Positions 9,283-18,172 of a DNA stretch of 64,000 bases are shown piece by piece (positions within the stretch are counted from its first letter, which is position 1; each line of letters begins with the position of its first letter). The notes below the pieces were generated by a model. That model was given only the letters and a program-made list of their open reading frames with translations. It had not been told where the DNA came from and ran no database searches. The position numbers and the translations under genes were made by a program. The stretch is from assembly GCA_003963145.1 (NCBI GenBank), contig RXJJ01000013.1, positions 138,865 to 202,864 of the forward strand, in the 5' to 3' direction. Origin of the DNA: Bradyrhizobiaceae bacterium (GTDB lineage Bacteria > Pseudomonadota > Alphaproteobacteria > Rhizobiales > Xanthobacteraceae).

Positions 9283-9561
9283 GGCGTTCCTTCGCGACGA
9301 ATCAGCAAGCCTCTTCTTTACAGAGGTCTAACGTATTGAATCTCAACACTAAACAGCTAATACGCGGGAACCGGACTCCCGGCGCAGGAAAATAAAAAGG
9401 AATACCGGCCCACAGCGATCCTTCTATCCATGGACAATATGCTCCAAATGGGACGAGAGGCCGACTTTACCGCTCTTTCATCAGGACGCCGGACTCGTTA
9501 TCAATCCCATCCGCCGCGTTTGAGGATATTTGCGGCATCAATTCGCGTTCGGAGAACGACC

Positions 9562-10452
9562 ATGGCAGCCAAGACGAAGTTCCGGGGATCCTTTACCGCC
9601 TTGGTCACGCCGTTCAAAAACGGAGGCCTCGACGAAGCGGCTTTTCGCGGGCTTGTGAGCTGGCAGATTTCCGAAGGCACGAACGGTCTGGTGCCGGTCG
9701 GCACCACGGGCGAAAGTCCGACCGTAACCCATGACGAGCACAAGCGCGTGGTGGAATGGTGCATCGATGAGGCCAAGGGCCGCGTGCCGGTCATCGCGGG
9801 TGCGGGTTCGAACTCGACCCGCGAGGCGATCGATCTTGCGCAACACGCCGAGAAGGCGGGTGCGGATGCCGTTCTCGTCGTGACGCCCTATTACAACAAG
9901 CCGACGCAGGAAGGCCTGTATCAGCATTACAAGGCAATCAATGACGCGGTCGGAGTTCCGATTATCATTTACAACATTCCTGGCCGCTCCATCGTCGATA
10001 TGTCGGTCGACACCATGAAGCGTCTGTTCGAGTTGAAGAACATCGCGGGTGTGAAGGACGCCACGGCCAATCTCGCGCGCGTTTCGCAACAGCGTGCGGC
10101 CATGGGCGAGGACTTCAACCAGCTGTCTGGCGAGGATATCACCGCGCTCGGATACATGGCCCACGGGGGACATGGCTGCATCTCGGTGACGTCCAACGTG
10201 GCGCCGCGGCTATGCTCGGAATTTCAGGGAGCGTGCCTGCGCGGCGACTATGCTGGCGCTCTGAAGATTCAGGACAAGCTGACACCGCTTCACGTCAATC
10301 TGTTTATCGAATCCAATCCGGCGCCGGTGAAATATGCGCTTTCGCTGCTCGGCAAGATGTCGGACACGCTGCGTCTGCCGATGGTGCCGGTCAGCGAACC
10401 GACCAAGGCGGCCGTTCGCAGCGCCATGGTTCATGCGGGTCTGATCAATTGA
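9562..10452 (+). CDS. dapA: 4-hydroxy-tetrahydrodipicolinate synthase DapA
   Basis: This enzyme condenses pyruvate with aspartate semialdehyde in the lysine and diaminopimelate pathway. The 296-residue TIM barrel shows VGTTGE (46-51), YYNKP (110-114), the catalytic Tyr137 in IYNIPGR, and the Schiff-base Lys165 in GVKDATAN. The ATG at 9562 gives the expected N-terminus ([18 protein letters not shown]); a longer frame from 9430 would add 44 residues with no homology. It begins a tight run dapA-mscL-smpB-peroxiredoxin, so peptidoglycan precursor supply is transcribed with osmotic and ribosome-rescue functions. Confidence 0.96.
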   Translation: MAAKTKFRGSFTALVTPFKNGGLDEAAFRGLVSWQISEGTNGLVPVGTTGESPTVTHDEHKRVVEWCIDEAKGRVPVIAGAGSNSTREAIDLAQHAEKAGADAVLVVTPYYNKPTQEGLYQHYKAINDAVGVPIIIYNIPGRSIVDMSVDTMKRLFELKNIAGVKDATANLARVSQQRAAMGEDFNQLSGEDITALGYMAHGGHGCISVTSNVAPRLCSEFQGACLRGDYAGALKIQDKLTPLHVNLFIESNPAPVKYALSLLGKMSDTLRLPMVPVSEPTKAAVRSAMVHAGLIN

Positions 10453-10480
10453 AGTTTTGTCGATAGAAGGACTGAACGGG

Positions 10481-10897
10481 ATGCTCGAGGAGTTCAAGAA
10501 ATTCGCGTTGCGCGGCAACGTGGTCGATCTCGCCGTCGGTGTCGTCATCGGCGCGGCGTTCGGCGCGATCGTCAACTCGCTGGTCGGCGACATCATCATG
10601 CCGGTCATCGGCGCGATCACCGGCGGTTTGGACTTCTCGAATTACTACACCGGCCTTGCGAAGTCGGTGACGGCGAACAATCTGGCCGACGCCAAGAAGC
10701 AGGGCGCCGTGCTGGCCTGGGGCAGCTTCCTCACCGTGACGCTGAATTTCGTCATTGTCGCTTTCGTGCTGTTCATCGTCATCCGGCTGATGAACCAGCT
10801 CAAGCGTCATGACGATGCAAAACCTGCGGAGCCCGCGCCGCCCACCAAGGATCAGGAACTGCTCACCGAGATCCGGGATCTGTTGAAGAACAAGTAA
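10481..10897 (+). CDS. mscL: Large-conductance mechanosensitive channel MscL
   Basis: This 138-residue inner-membrane pentameric channel opens under membrane tension during hypo-osmotic shock. The sequence begins [20 protein letters not shown], the standard MscL N-terminus. TM1 is rich in Gly/Ala ([21 protein letters not shown]) and TM2 lies near residues 80-102 ([19 protein letters not shown]). The charged C-terminal helix ends in [20 protein letters not shown] codon at 10457 is in frame, but the ATG at 10481 has an AGAAGG element 10 bases upstream and matches the family start. It lies 28 bp after dapA. Confidence 0.96.
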   Translation: MLEEFKKFALRGNVVDLAVGVVIGAAFGAIVNSLVGDIIMPVIGAITGGLDFSNYYTGLAKSVTANNLADAKKQGAVLAWGSFLTVTLNFVIVAFVLFIVIRLMNQLKRHDDAKPAEPAPPTKDQELLTEIRDLLKNK

Positions 10898-10938
10898 CCC
10901 ACGCCCGGCGTCTCGCCGGGAGATTGCGAATATCGGCG

Positions 10939-11412
10939 ATGAGCGAGAAAAAGGAACGTCCGATCAAGGTCGTCGCCGAGAACCGCAAGGCGCGGTTCAA
11001 TTATGCCATCGAGGACACCATCGAGGCCGGCGTGATGCTCACCGGCACCGAGGTGAAGTCGGCGCGCAACGGCAAGAGCACCATCGGCGAATCCTATGCC
11101 GATTCCAAGAACGGCGAAATCTGGCTGGTGAACGCCAACATTCCCGAATATTTGCAGGCCAACCGCTTCAATCACGAGCCGAAACGGCCGCGCAAATTGC
11201 TGCTGCATCGACGACAGATCAACAAGCTGATCGGCGCCATCGAGCGCGATGGCATGACTCTGATCCCGCTTAAAATGTATTTCAACGAGCAGGGGCGGCT
11301 CAAGCTTCAGCTGGCGCTCGCCAAGGGCAAGAAGCTGCACGACAAGCGCGACACCGAAAAGAAACGTGACTGGTCGCGCGAGAAGGGCCGCCTGCTCAGG
11401 GCGAGGGGATGA
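10939..11412 (+). CDS. smpB: SsrA-binding protein SmpB
   Basis: This is the tmRNA partner for trans-translation and release of stalled ribosomes. The 157-residue protein shows the OB-fold signature [19 protein letters not shown] and [13 protein letters not shown], and the basic C-terminal tail ([19 protein letters not shown]) that enters the decoding channel. Start ATG 10939 (MSEKKERP) is preferred to 10924. No tmRNA gene was recognised in the window. The stop overlaps the next start (ATGA). Confidence 0.96.
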   Translation: MSEKKERPIKVVAENRKARFNYAIEDTIEAGVMLTGTEVKSARNGKSTIGESYADSKNGEIWLVNANIPEYLQANRFNHEPKRPRKLLLHRRQINKLIGAIERDGMTLIPLKMYFNEQGRLKLQLALAKGKKLHDKRDTEKKRDWSREKGRLLRARG

Positions 11413-12056
11413 CCCGGCGCAGCGATTTGGTGCGAAACGCGATCGACGAATTGATCAGGGAAAACGAGACGATGAACCAGCCGAATTTGCATGCTCCCGA
11501 TTGGTCCAGTATTCCGGCGCCGGTCGATGACGGCGGGGCGCGGCATCTGACGGGCGCGAAAATTCCGCCCGTCGCGCTGCCTGCCACCGACAGCAGCGTG
11601 GTCACGCTGTCGTCCATTCCCGGCCGTGTCGTGCTGTTCGCCTATCCGCGCACCGGCGAGCCCGGCAAGATCGCGCTGGTCGAGGACTGGGACGAAATTC
11701 CCGGCGCGCGCGGCTGCACGCCGCATACTTGCGCGTTTCGCGATCTGATAGGCGAGTTAAAAGCGGCAGGCGCGGCGCACGTTTTCGGGTTATCGACTCA
11801 GGATACCGACTATCAGCGCGAGATGACCGAGCGGCTGCATGTGCCGTTTCCGGTTCTGTCCGACAGCGAGCTGAAACTGACCAAAGCGATGAACCTGCCG
11901 ACAATGGAAGTGGCGGGACTGACGATGATCAAGCGCATTGCTTTCATCATCGACGACGCGGTCATCACCCATGTGTTCTATCCGGTGTTTCCGCCGGACC
12001 GGAATGCCGGCGATGTGCTGGCCTGGCTCAAGGCCAACCCGCGTCAGGCCAGATAA
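11409..12056 (+). CDS. Peroxiredoxin / redoxin-domain protein
   Basis: This 215-residue thioredoxin-fold protein is probably a thiol peroxidase. The core starts with [15 protein letters not shown] and the strand [12 protein letters not shown]. The reactive segment [10 protein letters not shown] places a TPxxC motif with Cys108 as likely peroxidatic cysteine and Cys103 as a close partner, as in BCP/PrxQ and related proteins. The later part ([30 protein letters not shown]) follows the peroxiredoxin pattern. ATG 11409 overlaps the smpB stop by four bases; ATG 11472 (MNQPNLH) is a possible alternative start. The 3' end overlaps the convergent uracil-DNA glycosylase gene by 13 bp. Confidence 0.82.
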   Translation: MTRRSDLVRNAIDELIRENETMNQPNLHAPDWSSIPAPVDDGGARHLTGAKIPPVALPATDSSVVTLSSIPGRVVLFAYPRTGEPGKIALVEDWDEIPGARGCTPHTCAFRDLIGELKAAGAAHVFGLSTQDTDYQREMTERLHVPFPVLSDSELKLTKAMNLPTMEVAGLTMIKRIAFIIDDAVITHVFYPVFPPDRNAGDVLAWLKANPRQAR

Positions 12057-12757
12057 TCGCGCACGCGCGCGAACACGTCGCGGAACATCTGCGGCGTCAG
12101 TCGGCCCGTATTGGTGTTATAGCGCGAGCAGTGATAGCTGTCGAAAAGCCGCAGCGGTCCGGCTTGCGCTTCGGCGCCGTGCGCGAACGGAGCCTGCGTC
12201 GCACGAAGCCTGAGAGCCTTGACGGTGGAGTCGTGAGACACGCGGCCAAGCATGACGATGGCGCGCAGATTTTTCATTTCATCGAGCGTTGCATTCAGGA
12301 AGGTGCGGCAGGTGTTGATCTCGGCGGGTAACGGCTTGTTGAGTGGCGGCACACAGCGAACCGCATTGCCGATGCGGCAATCGAGCAGAGTGAGGCCATC
12401 GTCGGGACGTGCCTCATAGGGCCCGCGGGCGAAGCCGAATTCGATCAATGTGCCGTAGAGGAGGTCGCCGGCATAATCGCCGGTGAAGGGACGCCCCGTG
12501 CGGTTGGCACCCTGTAGTCCGGGTGCGAGACCGACAATCAGAAGACGCGCGTCGGCGGGACCGAAAGCGGGCACCGGCGCATTGAACCAGTGAGGATGCT
12601 GCTGGCGGTTGGCGTCGCGATAATCTTTCAGGCGGGGGCAGAGCGGGCAGTCCGGGCCGGGCTCGCTATCCGAATGCACCGCCGCGAAAGCGGCGGGGCC
12701 GGCACCGAGGCGCCGGCTCTCTTTGGTTTTGTCTTCAGTCGTCGAAGTCTTCGTCAT
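12044..12757 (-). CDS. Uracil-DNA glycosylase, family 5 (UDGb-like), 4Fe-4S type
   Basis: This enzyme removes uracil and related deaminated bases from DNA. The 237-residue protein has Cys37 and Cys40 (CPLC), Cys135 (NAVRC) and Cys150 (INTC), the four ligands expected for the family 4/5 iron-sulfur cluster. The active-site motif GLAPGLQGANRTGRPFTGD (76-94) has Ala rather than a catalytic Asp/Glu in its first part, as in UDGb, and a His-containing motif (FDSYHCSRYN) comes near the end. The start ATG at 12757 is chosen because the upstream 45 residues of the longer frame lie inside the NYN gene and look artificial. It overlaps the upstream NYN gene by 23 bp, so the two are probably co-transcribed. 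Confidence 0.9.
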   Translation of the reverse strand: MTKTSTTEDKTKESRRLGAGPAAFAAVHSDSEPGPDCPLCPRLKDYRDANRQQHPHWFNAPVPAFGPADARLLIVGLAPGLQGANRTGRPFTGDYAGDLLYGTLIEFGFARGPYEARPDDGLTLLDCRIGNAVRCVPPLNKPLPAEINTCRTFLNATLDEMKNLRAIVMLGRVSHDSTVKALRLRATQAPFAHGAEAQAGPLRLFDSYHCSRYNTNTGRLTPQMFRDVFARVRDYLA

Positions 12758-13370
12758 CGCCCCGTGGTGCAATCGAACTCGTCGCACGCTGCAGGAATTG
12801 CGGCGTGTGCTGGCGCGGTTCGCGCGGCGCGGGGCGTTCGCCCGGATCGCGGCCGAGCTTGGATTGTAGCTGCACCAGGTCCGTAAAGACATCCGCCTGG
12901 CGGCGCAATTCGTCCGCGATCATCGGCGGCTGGCTGGAAATTGTGGATACCACGGTGACGCGGACGCCGCGGCGCTGGACGGCTTCGACCAGCGATCGGA
13001 AGTCGCCGTCACCGGAGAACAGCACCATCTGATCGACATGCTCGGCCAGTTCCATGGCATCGACGGCAAGCTCGATATCCATGTTGCCCTTCACCTTGCG
13101 GCGGCCGCTGGCGTCGATGAATTCTTTGGTCGCCTTGGTGACGACGGTGTAGCCGTTGTAGTCGAGCCAGTCGATCAGGGGACGGATCGACGAGTATTCC
13201 TGATCCTCGATAATCGCGGTGTAGTAGAAAGCGCGAACCAGCGTGCCGCGGTTTTGAAACTCGAGCAGCAGACGTTTGTAGTCGATGTCGAAGCCCAGGG
13301 TTTTCGCGGTTGCGTAGAGGTTCGCACCATCAATAAAAAGCGCGATCTTATTCGAGGAAGAAGCCATCAT
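12735..13370 (-). CDS. NYN/PIN-like domain protein (LabA/DUF88 family)
   Basis: This 211-residue protein has a PIN-like nuclease fold. The acidic residues expected to bind a divalent metal are visible: Asp14 in LFIDGANLY, Asp98 in GNMDIELAVDA, and Asp121/Asp123 in FSGDGDFRSLVEA. The C-terminal 50 residues are Pro/Arg-rich and end in an acidic DDEDFDD tail. Members of this family are proposed RNases, some fused to RNA-binding domains. It starts a two-gene unit with the overlapping uracil-DNA glycosylase and is divergent from rpoZ. In Bradyrhizobium-type genomes this gene is a stable neighbour of rpoZ and rsh. Confidence 0.88.
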   Translation of the reverse strand: MMASSSNKIALFIDGANLYATAKTLGFDIDYKRLLLEFQNRGTLVRAFYYTAIIEDQEYSSIRPLIDWLDYNGYTVVTKATKEFIDASGRRKVKGNMDIELAVDAMELAEHVDQMVLFSGDGDFRSLVEAVQRRGVRVTVVSTISSQPPMIADELRRQADVFTDLVQLQSKLGRDPGERPAPREPRQHTPQFLQRATSSIAPRGDDEDFDD

Positions 13371-13713
13371 ATTTTCTCGTTTGTTGTTAACATTTTTGGC
13401 GTGGCGGCAAGCCGCCCTGCAAGTTGATCAAAAACCAGGGGAGAAGAATGTTTGTGCGGACATCACAACGTCCCCAAGGAATGTCCACCAACGTCATACT
13501 GATGAAGCAATGAAGCGATTTCTTGTCCATTGAAATTTCTCGCTGGGCTGGGGCGGTCCGAGCGGGGTCTTGCGCTTGGCCTCAAAAACCCCATTATTGT
13601 CGCTGAAACAGCATGTTTGTGCTGTTTCAAATTGGTGGTTGCGATTTCGCGGCAACCGCTATACCAAGCATGCATATCGACACTTCTGGACTCACTTAAC
13701 GGAGCCGCATTTC
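13371..13713. other. Divergent promoter region between the NYN gene and rpoZ
   Basis: This 343-bp spacer holds the promoters for both genes and the strong inverted repeat listed separately at 13604-13629. A 70-codon minus-strand frame (13463-13675) overlaps the hairpin and has no domain, so it is not called. The stretch is somewhat richer in A and T than the flanking genes. Confidence 0.5.
13604..13629. repeat. Perfect 10-bp inverted repeat (hairpin or operator) upstream of rpoZ
   Basis: TGAAACAGCA and TGCTGTTTCA are exact complements separated by TGTTTG. The repeat starts 110 bp and ends 84 bp before the rpoZ ATG. No T-run follows, so it is not a classical terminator. It may be a two-fold operator, a leader hairpin, or part of a small RNA. 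Confidence 0.8.
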
Positions 13714-14106
13714 ATGGCGCGCGTCACTGTAGAAGACTGCATCGACAAGGTGGACAACAGGTTCGACCTCGTACTGCTTGCAGCGCATCGGGCACGGATG
13801 ATCTCGTCCGGCTCCCAGATCACGATCGATCGCGATAACGACAAGAATCCGGTCGTTTCGCTGCGTGAGATTGCCGATCAGACCATCTCTCCCGAGGATC
13901 TGCGCGAGGAACTCGTGCATTCGCTGCAGAAATTCGTCGAAGTTGACGAGCCGGAACCGGATACGATTCCGTTGATCGGCTCTGCGGGCGCCAGCGTCGA
14001 TGCTGACGACACCGAAGTTGCGGTCGAGCGCATGACCGAGGAAGAACTTCTGAAGGGTCTCGAAGGTCTCGCGCCGCCCGAGGAACAGCCCGAGGAAGAG
14101 GAATAA
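13714..14106 (+). CDS. rpoZ: DNA-directed RNA polymerase omega subunit
   Basis: The omega subunit helps fold beta-prime and contributes to the ppGpp binding site of RNA polymerase. The 130-residue protein starts [20 protein letters not shown] and continues with [11 protein letters not shown] and [14 protein letters not shown], all family-typical. The acidic C-terminal tail ends in four Glu residues, as in other alphaproteobacteria. The ATG at 13714 is chosen over an upstream frame from 13570. It has its own terminator and is followed by rsh, so the ppGpp synthetase and the polymerase subunit that binds its product are neighbours. Confidence 0.97.
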   Translation: MARVTVEDCIDKVDNRFDLVLLAAHRARMISSGSQITIDRDNDKNPVVSLREIADQTISPEDLREELVHSLQKFVEVDEPEPDTIPLIGSAGASVDADDTEVAVERMTEEELLKGLEGLAPPEEQPEEEE

Positions 14107-14190
14107 CATAACTTTGCTGTTATGCGGTGCGGCATCGCGTCCGGTGCCGGCTGCCTCTGCTCCAGTTGCGTCTGGTATTATGTCTGGTTT

Positions 14191-14224
14191 AAAGGCCCGA
14201 AACTCCGTTTCGGGCCTTTTTGTT
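14191..14224 (+). terminator. Rho-independent terminator after rpoZ
   Basis: AAAGGCCCGAAA and TTTCGGGCCTTT form a 12-bp stem around CTCCG, followed by TTTGTT. Confidence 0.95.
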
Positions 14225-14463
14225 AGCAAATAATTTGAATTATCCGTGATTTTCAGCGAGTTCCTTGCGGTTCCGGCTTTTCGCGGCGATATTAGGCGGA
14301 GCGGGGCGATCCGGTGTCCTCCGCGCGCATTTTCGAGGCACTTGTCCGGTTGACCCATACCCCGGAACCGGTCGCTGGAAAATGATCAAAAATATACACT
14401 TGGCGCGTAGTCTTGTCGCAATGCCGGTGCGCCATACGCGCGAGAGGCAGGCTTGAGCTTGGA
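14225..14463. other. Intergenic region and probable promoter of rsh
   Basis: After the rpoZ terminator there are about 240 bp before the preferred rsh start. A TTGACC element (14351-14356) could serve as a -35 box. A 63-codon plus-strand frame here has no domain and is rejected. I see no riboswitch-like structure. Confidence 0.4.
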
Positions 14464-16740
14464 ATGACGATTGGGCGCCGCACCGGACGACAGATGCAGG
14501 CGGCCGCCGATACGGCGGCCGTCGCGCCTGCGCCCGCGCCCAGGCGAGCCACCAGGACCTCCCGCGTCAAGATGATGCGGCAATACGATCTCGTCGATCG
14601 TGTCCGCGCCTATAATCCCGATACCGACGAGGACCTGCTCAACCGCGCCTATGTCTATGCCATGATGGCGCATGGCGAACAGAAGCGCGCCTCGGGCGAT
14701 CCGTATTTTTCTCACCCGCTGGAAGTCGCGGCAATCCTCACCGATCTGAAGCTCGATGACGCCACCATCGTCGCCGCGCTGCTGCACGACACCATCGAGG
14801 ATACCGAATCCACCCGGGCCGAGATCGATCAGCTGTTCGGCCCCGAAATCGGCGCGCTGGTCGAGGGCCTGACCAAGCTCAAGCGGCTCGAACTGGTCTC
14901 GCGTGAAGCCAAGCAGGCGGAGAACCTCCGCAAGCTTCTGCTCGCGATTTCCGACGATGTGCGCGTGCTTCTGGTCAAGCTTGCCGACCGTCTTCACAAC
15001 ATGCGTACGATGGAATTCATGCCGCCGGCTTCCCGCCGCCGCATTGCCGAAGAGACGCTGGATATTTATGCGCCGCTCGCCGGCCGCATGGGTATGCAGG
15101 AGATGCGCGAGGAGCTGGAGGATTTGTCCTTCCGCATCCTCGATCCCGAGGCGCATGCGGTGGTCACCCAGCGCCTCGATGCATTGGCGGAGCGTAACCG
15201 CAATCTGATCGGCGAGATCGAGGCGCAGCTTGTCGCCTCGCTGAAGAAGAACGGCATCTCGGCCATCGTGAAGGGCAGGCGCAAGCAGCCATTCTCGATC
15301 TGGGTGAAGATGGAGCGCAAATCCGTCGGCTTCGAGCAGCTCTCGGATATTTTCGGTTTCCGCGTCATTTTGAATTCGGTCGCCGAATGCTATCGCGCGC
15401 TCGGCATCGTTCATACCAACTGGCCGGTGGTGCCGGGCCGCTTCAAGGACTACATCTCGACGCCCAAGCAGAACGACTACCGCTCGATCCACACCACGGT
15501 CATCGGGCCTGGCAACCAGCGCGTCGAATTGCAGATTCGCACCGAGGAAATGGATCGCGTCAACGAATACGGTATCGCCGCGCACGCGTTCTACAAGGAT
15601 GGCGTCGGCTCGCCGACCGAGCGGCTGAAGCGGGAATCCAACGCCTTTGCGTGGTTGCGGCACACCGTGGAAGTGCTGTCCGAAAGCGCCAATCCGGAAG
15701 AATTCCTCGAACACACCAAGATGGAATTGTTCCACGATCAGGTGTTCTGCTTCACTCCGAAGGGCAAGCTGATCGCGCTGCCGCGCTACGCCAATGTGAT
15801 CGACTTCGCTTATGCGGTTCACACCGATGTCGGCAACAGCGCGGTCGGCTGCAAGATCAACGGCAAGTTCGCCCCGCTGTCCACCGAATTGCAGAACGGT
15901 GATGAGGTGGTGGTGCTGACCTCCAAGGCGCAATCCGCGCCGCCGTCCGCGTGGGAATCGCTGGCGGTCACCGGCAAGGCCAAGGCCGCGATCCGCCGCG
16001 CGACCCGTGCAGCGGTGCGCGATCAATATGCGGGGCTGGGCCGCCGCATTGTCGAGCGCCTGTTCATGCGGGCCAAGATCGCTTATGCCGACGACAAGTT
16101 GAAAGGCGCCTTGCCGCGTCTGGCGCGCGCCTCCATCGAGGACGTCATGGCTGCGGTGGGACGCGGCGAAATGAAGGCGTCCGACGTCGCGCGCGCGATG
16201 TATCCCGATTACAAGGAAGAGGCACGCCAGAACGTCATCAAGGGCGCGGCCGCCAAGGCCAAGACCGTGGAAGCCAGCCCGAAAAGCCCGGCAATTCCGA
16301 TCCGCGGCATCAACTCCGATCTGCCGGTGAAATTCGCCCCCAATGGCGGTGCCGTACCTGGCGATCGCATCGTCGGAATTGTCACCAAGGGCGAGGGCAT
16401 CACGATCTATCCGATTCAATCGCTTGCGTTGAAGGATTTCGAGGAAGAGCCGGAACGCTGGATCGATGTGCGCTGGGACATCGATGAAGCTGCGCCGCGC
16501 CGTTTCCCTGCGCGTCTTGCCGTGCAGAACGTCAACGAGCCGGGCAGTCTTGCCCAGGTCGCTGGAGTGATCGCCGAGCATGACGGCAATATCGACAACA
16601 TCCATATGAGCCGGCGCTCGCCGGATTTCACCGACCTCACCATCGATCTTGAAGTTTATGACCTCAAGCATCTCAACGGCATCATCAGCCAGCTCCGCGC
16701 CAAGGCCGTGGTGGCTAGTGTCGAGCGGGTCAATGGATAG
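14464..16740 (+). CDS. rsh: Bifunctional (p)ppGpp synthetase/hydrolase Rsh (RelA/SpoT family)
   Basis: This single alphaproteobacterial RelA/SpoT enzyme makes and degrades the stringent-response alarmone. The about 758-residue protein has an intact HD hydrolase domain (HDTIEDTE, then KLADRLHNMRT), the synthetase domain (GRRKQPFSIWVKMERK, then STPKQNDYRSIHTT), a TGS domain (FCFTPKGKLIALPRYANVIDF), and a C-terminal ACT domain (NEPGSLAQVAGVIAEHDGNIDNIHM). Both catalytic halves look active. The start is uncertain: ATG 14464, an upstream ATG at 14413, or ATG 14572 (MMRQYDLVDRV, where family conservation begins). It lies directly downstream of rpoZ but behind a terminator. Confidence 0.95.
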   Translation: MTIGRRTGRQMQAAADTAAVAPAPAPRRATRTSRVKMMRQYDLVDRVRAYNPDTDEDLLNRAYVYAMMAHGEQKRASGDPYFSHPLEVAAILTDLKLDDATIVAALLHDTIEDTESTRAEIDQLFGPEIGALVEGLTKLKRLELVSREAKQAENLRKLLLAISDDVRVLLVKLADRLHNMRTMEFMPPASRRRIAEETLDIYAPLAGRMGMQEMREELEDLSFRILDPEAHAVVTQRLDALAERNRNLIGEIEAQLVASLKKNGISAIVKGRRKQPFSIWVKMERKSVGFEQLSDIFGFRVILNSVAECYRALGIVHTNWPVVPGRFKDYISTPKQNDYRSIHTTVIGPGNQRVELQIRTEEMDRVNEYGIAAHAFYKDGVGSPTERLKRESNAFAWLRHTVEVLSESANPEEFLEHTKMELFHDQVFCFTPKGKLIALPRYANVIDFAYAVHTDVGNSAVGCKINGKFAPLSTELQNGDEVVVLTSKAQSAPPSAWESLAVTGKAKAAIRRATRAAVRDQYAGLGRRIVERLFMRAKIAYADDKLKGALPRLARASIEDVMAAVGRGEMKASDVARAMYPDYKEEARQNVIKGAAAKAKTVEASPKSPAIPIRGINSDLPVKFAPNGGAVPGDRIVGIVTKGEGITIYPIQSLALKDFEEEPERWIDVRWDIDEAAPRRFPARLAVQNVNEPGSLAQVAGVIAEHDGNIDNIHMSRRSPDFTDLTIDLEVYDLKHLNGIISQLRAKAVVASVERVNG

Positions 16741-16793
16741 CGTTTTCAAGCGAAGTGGGAACCGGTTTGCGTGAAGAAAACGCGTCATAAAAA
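16741..16793. repeat. Interspersed repeat-like element after rsh
   Basis: The spacer between rsh and pdxJ holds CGTTTTC (16741-16747) and its inverse GAAAACG (16776-16782) around a core containing AACCGGTT. I recall very similar sequences (GTTTTC, AAGCGAAGTGG, ACCGGTT, GTGAAGAAAACGCGTCA) scattered through intergenic regions of Bradyrhizobium, Rhodopseudomonas and Nitrobacter. The inverted ends can form a stem. The copy number in this genome cannot be judged from one window. Confidence 0.6.
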
Positions 16794-16811
16794 ATAATTC
16801 AAGAGTCTTGG

Positions 16812-17594
16812 ATGCCTCAAATTCCGCCGCTGCGCCTCGGCGTCAATGTCGATCATGTCGCGACCTTGCGTAATGCACGCGGCGGCGCGGTGCCGGATCC
16901 CGTGCGCGCGGCGCTGCTCGTGATCGAGGCAGGCGCCGACGGCATCACCGCGCATCTGCGTGAGGATCGCCGTCATATCCGCGACGAGGACATGGCGCGG
17001 CTGAAGCGGGAATTGTCGCGGCCGGACATCGCAAAGCCGCTGAATTTCGAGATGGCTGCGACCGCGGAGATGATCGGCATTGCGCTGGCGACCAAACCGC
17101 ACGCGGTGTGCGTGGTGCCGGAGCGGCGTTCCGAAGTGACGACCGAAGGCGGCCTCGATGTCGTCGGCCAGCACCTTGCGCTGGCGCCTTTCATCGCGCG
17201 CCTGAACGATGCGGGCATTCGGGTGTCGCTGTTCATCGCGGCCGATCCGGCGCAGATCGAGATGGCCGCGCGGCTCAAGGCGCCGGTGATCGAAATTCAC
17301 ACCGGCGCGTGGTGTGACGCTGTCATCGAGGGCAAACGCAATAAATCAGAAGCGGAATGGACGCGCATCGTCGAGGGTGCGAAGCTGGCGCAGGCAGCCG
17401 GACTGGAAGTGCACGCCGGTCATGGTCTTGACTACGGCACTGCGGAAACGATCGCGGCTCTGCCGCAAATCGTCGAACTCAACATCGGTCATTTCATGAT
17501 GGGCGAGGCGATTTTCGTCGGTCTTGGACAGACGGTGAAAACCATGCGCGCGGCGATGGATCGCGGACGGGCGAAGGCGGGCGCATCGGCATGA
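16812..17594 (+). CDS. pdxJ: Pyridoxine 5'-phosphate synthase PdxJ
   Basis: PdxJ condenses 1-deoxyxylulose 5-phosphate with 3-amino-1-hydroxyacetone phosphate, the last ring-closing step of DXP-dependent vitamin B6 synthesis. The 260-residue TIM barrel starts with [19 protein letters not shown], including the conserved NVDH. It also shows [25 protein letters not shown], and [10 protein letters not shown] near the end. The 3' end overlaps acpS by four bases. The pdxJ-acpS pair is a widely conserved bacterial arrangement. Confidence 0.97.
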   Translation: MPQIPPLRLGVNVDHVATLRNARGGAVPDPVRAALLVIEAGADGITAHLREDRRHIRDEDMARLKRELSRPDIAKPLNFEMAATAEMIGIALATKPHAVCVVPERRSEVTTEGGLDVVGQHLALAPFIARLNDAGIRVSLFIAADPAQIEMAARLKAPVIEIHTGAWCDAVIEGKRNKSEAEWTRIVEGAKLAQAAGLEVHAGHGLDYGTAETIAALPQIVELNIGHFMMGEAIFVGLGQTVKTMRAAMDRGRAKAGASA

Positions 17595-18010
17595 TTATCG
17601 GTATCGGTTCCGATCTGATCGACATCCGCCGTGTCGAAAAGGTCATCGAACGTCATGGCGAGCGGTTTCTGGACCGCATTTTCACCGATGCGGAACGAGC
17701 CAAGGCCGAACGCCGCGCCAAGGCGCCAAGGTCCTATGTCGCGACCTATGCGAAGCGGTTCGCGGCAAAGGAGGCCTGCTCCAAGGCGCTCGGCACCGGC
17801 ATGCACCGGGGCGTCTGGTGGCGGGATATGGGCGTGGTCAACCTGCCGGGCGGGCGGCCGACCATGAAGCTGACGGGCGGTGCGCTGGCGCGGCTGGAAT
17901 CGCTGATTCCGCCGGGACATGAAGCCAGGATCGATCTGACCATCACCGACGACTGGCCGTTGGCTCAGGCCTTTGTGGTGATTTCGGCGGTGCCGCGGGC
18001 GGACCCCTGA
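17591..18010 (+). CDS. acpS: Holo-[acyl-carrier-protein] synthase AcpS
   Basis: AcpS moves 4'-phosphopantetheine from CoA to the serine of acyl carrier protein. The 139-residue protein starts [16 protein letters not shown], with the Mg-binding Asp in GSD, and carries the second metal ligand Glu in [15 protein letters not shown]. Both are signature residues of the trimeric AcpS type. Its ATG overlaps the pdxJ stop (ATGA). The spacer to lepB is 162 bp and probably holds a new promoter. Confidence 0.96.
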   Translation: MIIGIGSDLIDIRRVEKVIERHGERFLDRIFTDAERAKAERRAKAPRSYVATYAKRFAAKEACSKALGTGMHRGVWWRDMGVVNLPGGRPTMKLTGGALARLESLIPPGHEARIDLTITDDWPLAQAFVVISAVPRADP

Positions 18011-18172
18011 AGAATCCGCCTACGCTCGCATTAAAACAAATTCACGTGCTTCATCAATGAATTATGCGTTTGTGATAGGCCGCTTGATTGCGCCGCCTGC
18101 GACAAGCGTCTAAAACCCGCGCGGGTGATTTGGGGTGCGACAAACGCGACCGGACCGGGACATCAGGCGGCA

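Noticed and set aside
13463..13675. 70-codon minus-strand frame in the rpoZ spacer
   Set aside because: It runs through the perfect hairpin and has no recognisable domain or ribosome site.
14386..16788. 800-codon minus-strand frame opposite rsh
   Set aside because: Complete antisense shadow of rsh; the rsh motifs settle the coding strand.
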